DNA of 64,000 bases, from positions 48,513 to 112,512 of the forward strand of contig JAQTNE010000011.1 in the NCBI GenBank assembly GCA_028713975.1, read 5' to 3'. The translations under genes and the position numbers were made by a program. Within the stretch, counting starts at the first letter, position 1. Each line of letters starts with the position of its first letter. This stretch comes from Sulfuricella sp. (lineage in GTDB: Bacteria > Pseudomonadota > Gammaproteobacteria > Burkholderiales > Sulfuricellaceae). The notes under the pieces are model-generated. The model was not told the DNA's origin and did not search any database. It worked only from the letters and a program-made list of their open reading frames with translations. Below are positions 56,553 to 64,000 of this stretch, piece by piece.

Positions 56553-58340
56553 TTAGTGTTTGGGCAGGTCTACATTGAGTTGTAGCCATAACTCCAGCAG
56601 CGCCAGGTGCCATAGTTTGCTGCCCTGGATACGGGTGAAATGGGCTTCCGGTTCGGCCAGCAGCTTTTCTACATAGGGCCTTTGGTAGAGCCCGCGTTTC
56701 AAACAGGCATCCGAATCGAGGATGCCGCGCATAAATTCCAGAAACTCCCCACGCACATATTTTAGCGCCGGCACCGGGAAGTAGCCCTTGGGGCGGTCGA
56801 TCACCGCATCCGGCACCAGCCCGCGCGCAATCGCCTTGAGCGGAAATTTCCCGCCTTCCTTGAGCTTAAGTTCCGGCGGCATTCTGGCTGCCAGTTCTAC
56901 CAGTTCGTGATCCAGAAACGGCACTCTCGCCTCCAGTCCCCACGCCATGGTCATGTTGTCTACCCGCTTGACCGGGTCGTCCACGACCAGGGTCGTGACG
57001 TCGAAGCGCAGCACTTCATCGAGAAAAGTATCAGCCTTGGGTTTGGTGAGTTCCCGTTCCACCAGCTCGGCGGTGACATCCGGCAGATGGTAGGCGGGCG
57101 TAACCGTCTCCAGATACTCGGCATGGTCGCGGTCGAAATAGTGGTTGCGGAAGCGGTCGAGGGGCGAGCCGGACGCAGCGTCCATCTGCGGGTACCAGAA
57201 ATAGCCGCCGAATACCTCGTCTGCACCTTGTCCGGAAAGCACTACTTTCACTTCGTCGGCCACCCGTTCGCCGAGCAGATAGAAGGCCACGGCATCCTGT
57301 CCCACCATCGGCTCAGCCATGTTGGTGATTGCTTCCGGCAGGCGTTTCAATACCTCGGAATTGGGGATGAGATATTTGTGGTGTTTGGTCTTGAATCGTT
57401 CCACCACCTGGTCGGAATACTCGAATTCGTCGGCTTTTTCCGCGCCGTCGCCGATGTCTTCAAAGCCCACCGAGAAAGTCAGCAAATTATCGACGTGGTC
57501 GGCCAGCAGCGCGACCAGCAGGCTCGAGTCCAGTCCCCCGGAAAGCAGTACGCCGACCGGCACGTCGGAAGCCAGGCGATGGCGCTCCACGGCACGGTTC
57601 AGCACGGCACGAGTGGCATTGAGCCAGTCCTGCTCGGACAGGGCGTGCGCCGGGCGCGTGGCGTCCAGGCTCCAGTAAGTGTGTTGGGTGACTTGACCAG
57701 CAGCGCTCAGCGTCATGGTGGTGGCCGGCGGCAGTTTTTTAACACCGTTCAAAATGGTGCGCGGCGCGGGTACCACGGCATGCAGGGTGAAGTAATGGTG
57801 CAGCGCGACCGGGTCGATGCTGGAATCCACGCCACCCGCCGCAAGTAGCGCTTGGATGCTGGAGGCGAAGCGCAGGCTGGCGCCGTCCAGCGAATAATAT
57901 AACGGCTTGATACCGAAACGGTCGCGGGCGAGGAACAGGGTGGTGTGGCGCATGTCCCACACGGCGAAGGCAAACATGCCGTAAAAGCGCTCCACGCACT
58001 TCGTGCCCCAGGCGTGGTAGGCCTTGAGAATGACTTCGCTATCGCCCTCGGAGAAGAAGGTGTAGCCCATCTCCACGAGTTCGTTGCGTAGTTCCTTGTA
58101 GTTGTAGATGGTGCCGTTGAAAACCAGGGCGAGGCGTAGTTCCTTATCCACCATCGGCTGGTCGGCGCTCGGGGTGAGGTCGATGATGGCGAGCCGCCGA
58201 TGACCGAAGGCCAGCGGGCCATCGCTGATTAACCCTGCGTTATCGGGACCGCGTCGCGCGAGCTTGTCCGACATCCGCTGGGTGACGGAGGTGTCGGGTA
58301 GAGAGCCGTCAAAGCGCAGTTCACCGCAGATGCCGCACAT
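56553..58340 (-). CDS. Glutamine-hydrolysing asparagine synthetase-like amidotransferase (N-acetylglutaminylglutamine amidotransferase type)
   Basis: A 595-residue class II amidotransferase. Cys2 in MCGICGELRFDGS is the glutaminase nucleophile; the synthetase domain has GVLLSGGLDSSLLVALLA (ATP pyrophosphatase loop) and VLSGQGADEVFGGYFWYP. Length, FALHHYFTL-like ALHHYFTLHAVVPAPRTIL and the overall pattern fit the AsnO subgroup that amidates N-acetylglutaminylglutamine, an osmolyte, better than AsnB. However, its usual partner, the NAGGN synthetase gene ngg, is not beside it. It stands between dapD and yffB in the lysine operon. Confidence 0.82.
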   Translation of the reverse strand: MCGICGELRFDGSLPDTSVTQRMSDKLARRGPDNAGLISDGPLAFGHRRLAIIDLTPSADQPMVDKELRLALVFNGTIYNYKELRNELVEMGYTFFSEGDSEVILKAYHAWGTKCVERFYGMFAFAVWDMRHTTLFLARDRFGIKPLYYSLDGASLRFASSIQALLAAGGVDSSIDPVALHHYFTLHAVVPAPRTILNGVKKLPPATTMTLSAAGQVTQHTYWSLDATRPAHALSEQDWLNATRAVLNRAVERHRLASDVPVGVLLSGGLDSSLLVALLADHVDNLLTFSVGFEDIGDGAEKADEFEYSDQVVERFKTKHHKYLIPNSEVLKRLPEAITNMAEPMVGQDAVAFYLLGERVADEVKVVLSGQGADEVFGGYFWYPQMDAASGSPLDRFRNHYFDRDHAEYLETVTPAYHLPDVTAELVERELTKPKADTFLDEVLRFDVTTLVVDDPVKRVDNMTMAWGLEARVPFLDHELVELAARMPPELKLKEGGKFPLKAIARGLVPDAVIDRPKGYFPVPALKYVRGEFLEFMRGILDSDACLKRGLYQRPYVEKLLAEPEAHFTRIQGSKLWHLALLELWLQLNVDLPKH

Positions 58341-58361
58341 TATCGGTTTCCGTGAAAATAC

Positions 58362-58465
58362 TCCCTCCCTTTCAAGGGGAGGGCTGGGGTGGGGATGGGT
58401 TTGATGGGCATGTGTTTCAAACCTATCCCCACCCCCATCCTAGCCTTCCCCCTGAGAGGGAAGAA
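58362..58465. repeat. Intergenic inverted repeat between dapD and the amidotransferase gene
   Basis: A left arm at about 58362-58403 (with GGGCTGGGGTGGGGATGGG) and a right arm at about 58419-58465 (with CCCCACCCCCATCCTAGCC) are largely complementary. The loop is about 15 bases. It is of a family different from the 117-bp element. It may lower read-through within the operon or protect mRNA. Confidence 0.75.
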
Positions 58466-58483
58466 ATGGGTCGGACTATCCGT

Positions 58484-59305
<822 letters not shown>

Positions 59306-59317
59306 GGTTTTTCCTGA

Positions 59318-60511
59318 TTACAAGGTTTTGACTAGATTCTGAATTCTTTCGGCGGCTTCAACGCACTGTTCCAGCGGAGCAACCAGGGCAATGCGCACGA
59401 AATTCGCACCGGGATTGCTGCCGTGGGCTTCGCGCGCGAGGAAACTGCCCGGTAAAACCGTCACATTATAGTCACGATACAGCGCTTTCGCGAATTCGGT
59501 GTCGGATATGGGTGTTTGCGCCCATAAATAAAAAGAGGCTTGAGGTTCCTCGACCTTGAGCACTTGTTGCAGCAGCGGCGTGACAGCAGCAAATTTTTCG
59601 CGGTAGAGCCGGCGGTTTTCGGTCACATGAGCTTCGTCATTCCAGGCCGCGGCACTCGCTGCCTGAATCGACGGGTTCATGGCGCAGCCTTGATAGGTGC
59701 GGTAGAGCAGGAATTTTTCCAGGATGGACTCGCAGCCGGCAACGAAGCCGGAGCGCATGCCGGGCACGTTGGATCGCTTCGACAGGCTGTTGAACACCAC
59801 CAGACGGCCATAATCCTCGCCGCCCAGCTGGTGAGCCACTTGCAGTGCGCCCAGCGGCGGCACGTGCTCCTCGGGATAAAGCTCGGAATAGCACTCGTCG
59901 GAAGCGATGACAAAACCGTAGCGGTCTGACAGCTCGAACAGGTGCGACCATTCCTCGATATCCATCACCTTGCCGGTGGGGTTGGCGGGCGAGCAGGCGA
60001 AGACCAGCTGGGTGTCGCGCCAGACTTCCTCCGGCACGCTGGAGAAATCCATGGCATAACCGTTTTCCGGCGTGGTGTTGAGAAAGTAAGGCTTGGCGCC
60101 GGCCAGCAGCGTCGCGCCCTCGTAAATCTGATAAAACGGGTTGGGGCAGATCACCACCGGATTCGGCCTGGACGGGTCGATTACCGCCTGAACGAAGGCG
60201 AACAGCGCTTCGCGGCTGCCGTTCACCGGCAGAATCTGGGTGTTCGGGTTGAGCGGCGGAATGCCATAGCGGCGCTCTATCCAAGCGCCAATCGACTGGC
60301 GCAATGCATCACTGCCCTGGGTTGTGGGATAATTGGACAGGCCGTCCAGATTGTCTGCCAGCGCACGACGGATGAATTCTGGCGTGGGGTGCTTGGGTTC
60401 GCCGATGGAAAGATTGATCGGGCTGAAGGCCGGATCGGGCGTCACTCCCCGGAACAGGTCGCGCAGCTTCTGGAAAGGATAAGGGTGGAGCAGATCGAGA
60501 TTTGGGTTCAC
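59318..60511 (-). CDS. dapC: Succinyldiaminopimelate transaminase
   Basis: A 397-residue PLP aminotransferase (fold type I). It starts with GTG at 60511 (NPNLDLLHPYPFQKL follows). The PLP lysine is in SLSKRSNVPGMRSGF; NPFYQIYEG, ACSPANPTGKV and SDECYSEL are typical of DapC. It makes SDAP from the keto precursor and leads the dapC-dapD operon. Confidence 0.93.
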   Translation of the reverse strand: MNPNLDLLHPYPFQKLRDLFRGVTPDPAFSPINLSIGEPKHPTPEFIRRALADNLDGLSNYPTTQGSDALRQSIGAWIERRYGIPPLNPNTQILPVNGSREALFAFVQAVIDPSRPNPVVICPNPFYQIYEGATLLAGAKPYFLNTTPENGYAMDFSSVPEEVWRDTQLVFACSPANPTGKVMDIEEWSHLFELSDRYGFVIASDECYSELYPEEHVPPLGALQVAHQLGGEDYGRLVVFNSLSKRSNVPGMRSGFVAGCESILEKFLLYRTYQGCAMNPSIQAASAAAWNDEAHVTENRRLYREKFAAVTPLLQQVLKVEEPQASFYLWAQTPISDTEFAKALYRDYNVTVLPGSFLAREAHGSNPGANFVRIALVAPLEQCVEAAERIQNLVKTL

Positions 60512-60564
60512 GGTCGTCTGAACGGGATATTATCTGGAAGCACAACATTATAAGGGCTCGCCGC

Positions 60565-61485
60565 GTGGCATCCAAAGAAAAACTTCTGGCCGTTTCCGGT
60601 CTGCTGTCCGGTGCGGTCATCTGGGGAGTGATCTGGTACCCCTATCGCCTGCTTGAGCAGATGGGCGTTTCCGGCGCGCTTTCCAGTTTCGCCACCTACC
60701 TGATCCCATTGCTGCTGGGCTTTACCCTGTATTCGGAACGCGTGCGGCTGCGGCATTTTCCGCCGATTCTGCTGCTGATCGGGCTGACTTCGGGCTGGAC
60801 CAATCTCGCCTATGTGCTGGCGGTGATCCATGGCGAGGTGATGCGGGTGCTGCTGCTGTTCTATCTGTCGCCGCTGTGGACGGTGCTGCTGGCGCGCCTG
60901 ATCCTGCACGAACGCCTTCGCTTCCATGGCTATCTGGTGATGGCGTTGTCTTTTTCCGGCGCGGTCGTGATGTTGTGGCGTCCCGGCATGGGCTTGCCCC
61001 TGCCGCAAAACGCGGCGGAGTGGATGGGGCTGTCCGCCGGGATGATGTTTGCCACGACCAACGTGCTGTCGCGCTATGCCGTGGCGTCGGATATTTGGCT
61101 GAAATCGCTGAGTGTGTGGATCGGTGTGAGCGTATTGTCGTTGCTGGTATTGATCTGGCAGCCGGCTGCACTGGCGGTACTGCCGGCACTGCCAATTTCC
61201 GGCTGGATGTGGCTGCTGCTGATCAGTATCCTGATATTCGGCGTGACGCTTACCGTGCAATACGGTCTGGCGCGCACTCCGGCCAGCCAGGCAATTGTGA
61301 TTTTCCTGTTTGAGCTGATCGTTGCGGCGGTCACCAGCTATTTGCTCGCCGGTGAAGTCATGTCGGTGCAGGAATGGGTGGGCGGTGCAATGATCGTGGC
61401 GTCCGGCCTGTTTTCAGGTAAGCTGGAGGCGGGACATGACACAGAATCCAGAGGGTTGGCTGCGGATACCTTAAAGTCTGGCTAG
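60565..61485 (+). CDS. EamA-family (DMT superfamily) transporter
   Basis: A 306-residue membrane protein with ten helices in two EamA repeats. LLSGAVIWGVIWYPYRLLE and YLSPLWTVLLARLILHERL are from repeat one; QYGLARTPASQAIVIFLFEL and LLAGEVMSVQEWVGGAMIVASG from repeat two. GTG at 60565 with AAGG upstream is the start; earlier in-frame codons overlap the divergent dapC. Substrate unknown, probably an amino acid or other metabolite. Its last 15 bases overlap the convergent DUF488 gene. Confidence 0.88.
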   Translation: MASKEKLLAVSGLLSGAVIWGVIWYPYRLLEQMGVSGALSSFATYLIPLLLGFTLYSERVRLRHFPPILLLIGLTSGWTNLAYVLAVIHGEVMRVLLLFYLSPLWTVLLARLILHERLRFHGYLVMALSFSGAVVMLWRPGMGLPLPQNAAEWMGLSAGMMFATTNVLSRYAVASDIWLKSLSVWIGVSVLSLLVLIWQPAALAVLPALPISGWMWLLLISILIFGVTLTVQYGLARTPASQAIVIFLFELIVAAVTSYLLAGEVMSVQEWVGGAMIVASGLFSGKLEAGHDTESRGLAADTLKSG

Positions 61486-61836
61486 CCCGGATTCAATGAA
61501 TTCCTTGATTGCAACGGCATTGTTATGTTCTTGATCCTTTGCCGCATATACAAGGGTAACCGCTTCGGTTTTGAGCTTCTCAAGAAGTTGCGCAACAGGT
61601 TCGGGATGTTCCTCAAGCTCCAGAAAATAGCGATGCCTGAATTCGTCCCATAGCGCTGCGTCATGACCAAACCACTTCCGCAGGTTGCTGCTCGGTGAAA
61701 TCTCCTTGAGCCACAAGTCGATGCGGACTTGTTCCTTCGATACACCGCGCGGCCAGAGCCGATCCACCAGGACGCGAAATCCGTCACCCGCACCGGGTTG
61801 TTCATAGGCACGTTTTAGTCTGATTTCATTAGACAA
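61471..61836 (-). CDS. DUF488 family protein
   Basis: A 121-residue protein of the DUF488 (YeaO-like) family. The signatures are GFRVLVDRLWPRGVSKE, LWLKEISPSSNLRKWFGHD and VTLVYAAKDQEHNNAVAI. The start is probably TTG at 61836, just before SNEIRLKRAYEQPG, since no ATG precedes the conserved region without running through the neighbour. Function not known. Confidence 0.85.
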   Translation of the reverse strand: MSNEIRLKRAYEQPGAGDGFRVLVDRLWPRGVSKEQVRIDLWLKEISPSSNLRKWFGHDAALWDEFRHRYFLELEEHPEPVAQLLEKLKTEAVTLVYAAKDQEHNNAVAIKEFIESGLARL

Positions 61837-61855
61837 TCGCCCGGACCTGCGGCTA

Positions 61856-62407
61856 TTAGCGGTGGTGTGTGTGGATGGCACGGCGATGGTAGCGGAAAAC
61901 CGTGCGAGAAAGCCAGTCCCGCATTTCTTCGTTGAGGTGGGTGAAGGTGGCGTAAATGCGGGTGCCGTCCTGTTCCTTCCGTACTTCGGCAACCCTGGCC
62001 GGCAGAACCAGCGGCTGGGGCAGCTTCGGGCTGATGAAGGTCGAGATGAGGATGTCCTCGCCTTGTGCGGGCGCAGGTTCACCGCAAATCCATTCCATGC
62101 CGTCAGCGCTCAGAAAGAGAGGGTGGGCCGGAGGCAGGACGATGCTCTGGGCGAGCAGCCTTGCGATCAGGTTAAGAGTCAGGTCAATTTTGAATTCGAG
62201 GCGCTGCAGCGTTTTTCCGGGGCCTGTTGCCGAGTCACCGTCATTCTCCGGCTGGAATGCTTCTATCGTGGCTAAAGCGCGTAACAGGGTGAAGTTGTCG
62301 TACATCCATATGGCGATATCGTCATCGGAAGGCTCGGATTTGGCGCGCCAGATCATGGGAAGGGTGGCGTGGAAGGAAACGCCGTCCAAGGCGAAGATTT
62401 TTTCCAT
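61856..62407 (-). CDS. PilZ-like domain protein
   Basis: A 183-residue cytosolic protein. The C-terminal half has the look of an atypical PilZ domain: ISTFISPKLPQPLVLPARVAEVR, GTRIYATFTHLNEEMRDWLSRTVFRYHRRAI. The RxxxR and DxSxxG cyclic-di-GMP motifs of canonical PilZ are not clear, so nucleotide binding is uncertain. N-terminal helices (about 60-100) may mediate dimerisation. It would be a candidate effector for the cyclic-di-GMP enzymes elsewhere in the window. Confidence 0.65.
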   Translation of the reverse strand: MEKIFALDGVSFHATLPMIWRAKSEPSDDDIAIWMYDNFTLLRALATIEAFQPENDGDSATGPGKTLQRLEFKIDLTLNLIARLLAQSIVLPPAHPLFLSADGMEWICGEPAPAQGEDILISTFISPKLPQPLVLPARVAEVRKEQDGTRIYATFTHLNEEMRDWLSRTVFRYHRRAIHTHHR

Positions 62408-62425
62408 TCAAGCAGCTCCAGAAGT

Positions 62426-63736
62426 TTATTTGAAGCAGCATAACAAATTTTTCCCCTTTGCGGCCAGTAATGCGGTGCCATAGGCGGCTTCGGTATAGTG
62501 TGCCGCTTCAACCGGCACGGCCAGATGCCGGGTGCGGATGGAGGTCCAGGCGGGATTGCCTGCGCCGCCGCCGGCCGTCAGCACCGATTCAAGCGGGGTT
62601 GCGCCCAAGTCCTGCAACAGGCGGTAGCCGTGCGCTTCGATCCGTGCCATCCCCTCCAGCAGTCCGTGCAGGAACCGGGTATCGTTCTCGGGGCGCGGAG
62701 ACATGCGCGGGGCAAGATCGGGATCATTGAACGGAAAACGTTCGCCCGGCTTGGTCAGCGGGTAGTAGTCGAGGCCGCTGTTCGTTTCCGGGTCGATGCC
62801 ACTGCTCAGTATTTCAATCTGCTCGTTCGTGAAAAAGCTGCGCAGTACCGCGCCGCCGCTGCTGGACGCGCCGCCTGCCAGCCATAAGTCGCCGAGGCGG
62901 TGGCTGTAGATGCCGTAGCGGGATTCATCCACCCGCGTGCGGCTCAACAGCTTCAAAACCAGGGTAGAGCCGAGCGAAGTGACCGCCTCGCCGGGTTGGC
63001 CGGCGCCGCTGGCGAGGAAGGCGGCGATGCTGTCGGTGGTGCCGGCGCGAACCATGCAATCGCGAGGAAGGGCGAAGCGTTCGGCGATGTCGGGGGTGAC
63101 GCAGCCGATGTTGGCGCCGGGTGCCAGAACTTGCGGCAGCAACGGGGCAACAGGCAAAGCCAGCAGCCAGTTCGGGTAGGCCATCGACGCCGGATTGTAG
63201 CCGAGCTTGAGGCAGTTGTGATAATCGCTGATGCCCGGCCTGCCATGCAGCAAAGCGGCCAGCCAGTCGGCCTGGTGCTGAAAGAAGCGGGCGCGGGGAA
63301 ACTCGGGCAGGTTCTGCAGCCAGAGCAATTTCGCCAAGCTGGAACTGGCGCTCAACACCGGGTGGCCGGGCGGTGCGATCTGTTCCAGACTCTTTGCCTC
63401 GGCTCGCGCACGGTCATCATGGTAAAGCAGCGGCGGGCAAAGCGGCTGGTTGTCGGCGTCGCACAGCAGCACCGAGGCCGAGGTGCCGTCGATGGCGATG
63501 GCGCCAAGTCTGCGCCGGATATCTGGCGGAATCTGTTCGATCAGGCTGAACAGCGCGGCGTGCCAGGATTCGGCGGATTGTTCGGCAAGCGCTATCTGCG
63601 CTTCGGCGAGGACGGCGCCGTCGCCGTCAATCGCGATGGCACGGGCGCCGCTGGTGCCGAAATCGAGACCTAAGAAAGCGTGAGGGGTGAGGGGGGAGGG
63701 GTGAGGCGTGAAAACCTTCGCGTGGCTATCTTGCAT
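62426..63736 (-). CDS. FGGY-family carbohydrate kinase
   Basis: A 436-residue sugar kinase of the actin-like ATPase fold. LGLDFGTSGARAIAID is the phosphate-1 motif, GAIAIDGTSASVLLCD follows, AGTTDSIAAFLASG and SLGSTLVLKLLS the phosphate-2 region, and TAGGGAGNPAWTSIR the adenosine motif. Similar proteins act on ribulose, xylulose or related pentoses. The first 20 residues contain TPHPSPLTPHA, encoded by G-rich repeats at 63678-63712, so the natural start may differ. It lies alone, without pathway genes. Confidence 0.87.
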   Translation of the reverse strand: MQDSHAKVFTPHPSPLTPHAFLGLDFGTSGARAIAIDGDGAVLAEAQIALAEQSAESWHAALFSLIEQIPPDIRRRLGAIAIDGTSASVLLCDADNQPLCPPLLYHDDRARAEAKSLEQIAPPGHPVLSASSSLAKLLWLQNLPEFPRARFFQHQADWLAALLHGRPGISDYHNCLKLGYNPASMAYPNWLLALPVAPLLPQVLAPGANIGCVTPDIAERFALPRDCMVRAGTTDSIAAFLASGAGQPGEAVTSLGSTLVLKLLSRTRVDESRYGIYSHRLGDLWLAGGASSSGGAVLRSFFTNEQIEILSSGIDPETNSGLDYYPLTKPGERFPFNDPDLAPRMSPRPENDTRFLHGLLEGMARIEAHGYRLLQDLGATPLESVLTAGGGAGNPAWTSIRTRHLAVPVEAAHYTEAAYGTALLAAKGKNLLCCFK

Positions 63737-63913
63737 GGTGAGTTAACCGGCCTGTCATTGGTATGTAAGGCAGTGTTTGATGCTTTGCCATGTTTCGTTG
63801 AGATAGCTATGCGGTGAGTTCGTATCTGGCTACAAATCGCTGCGGTGATGATTCAGACATTCATTATTGGCGGATGAGCTTCCCTCTGTTTTTAGTCTTC
63901 CAACGAGTGTGTT

Positions 63914-64000
63914 TCATGCTACCCGTTTTTCATCATGTTGAGCGCTGATCCAGTCTTGCAGAAACTGAATCGGCGATTTGCTGCCGAGGGTCGAGTGGCG
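63914..64000 (-). CDS. IS3-type transposase, C-terminal fragment (continues past window edge)
   Basis: The last 28 codons of a transposase run from the right edge to a TGA at 63914. RHSTLGSKSPIQFLQDW matches the C-terminal end of IS3-family OrfB integrases, which commonly read HSTLGYxSPxxFE. The rest and the left part of the element are outside the window. The 177 bases between it and the kinase gene hold no gene; they presumably include the IS end, but I could not define the terminal inverted repeat. Confidence 0.75.
   Translation of the reverse strand, partial: RHSTLGSKSPIQFLQDWISAQHDEKRVA

Overview
The window is high-GC, gene-dense chromosomal DNA that reads as a betaproteobacterium, most likely of the Nitrosomonadales/Sulfuricella-Gallionella type. 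I infer this from protein character, the succinylase-type dap operon (dapC-dapD-yffB-dapE-prmB), and the trpS-lon-scpA-scpB-rluB housekeeping run. This is not a database placement. No rRNA, tRNA or CRISPR array was seen.

Region 1 (1-12.3 kb) is a respiratory molybdoenzyme locus. On the minus strand lie an NtrC-type response regulator (cut by the window edge), a membrane histidine kinase and a PhnD-like periplasmic binding protein. This is the XSR layout known from arx/arr arsenic-respiration loci and, as a fusion, from TtrS. Divergent from it is an operon for a four-cluster ferredoxin subunit, an NrfD membrane subunit, a Tat-exported bis-MGD catalytic subunit and a TorD chaperone. Four further small genes, an 8Fe-8S-type polyferredoxin and moaA follow. 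The intergenic region holds a well-spaced sigma-54 promoter and two dyads 33 bp apart, matching an NtrC-type activator. The catalytic subunit has Asp in place of the third Cys of its first iron-sulfur motif. Its substrate (arsenite/arsenate or a sulfur compound) cannot be settled from sequence alone.

Region 2 (12.4-23.7 kb) is an arsenic resistance island: arsR with a promoter-embedded operator and probable leaderless start, a periplasmic rhodanese, acr3, arsP, a small CC-tailed protein, arsM, a thioredoxin-like protein, arsC, a CDF metal exporter, an MFS transporter, an enolase, an FKBP and arsB. Three different arsenical efflux families occur together, with methylation and reduction.

Region 3 (23.7-41.2 kb) is a signalling neighbourhood rich in cyclic-di-GMP proteins: an HD-GYP regulator, a NIT-sensor hybrid kinase, a PAS-GGDEF-EAL protein, a REC-GGDEF protein and an EAL-CZB protein. 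It also holds a MerR-type regulator with its own dyad promoter, a truncated NIT receptor, crcB/DUF190, the NAD(P)HX repair enzyme, a CheY-like protein and purL. The purL gene carries an in-frame palindromic repeat insertion.

Region 4 (41.2-64 kb) is mainly housekeeping: ppiC, bolA, yciI, ispZ, a PHP phosphoesterase, yciO, an M50 protease, trpS, lon, scpAB, rluB and the lysine/diaminopimelate operon. A GxxExxY-protein cassette bounded by inverted arrays of a 10-bp unit sits between dapE and prmB. The right end has an EamA transporter, a DUF488 protein, a PilZ-like protein, an FGGY kinase and the C-terminus of an IS3-type transposase. Dispersed palindromic repeats occur at 18.0, 37.1, 50.7 and 58.4 kb.
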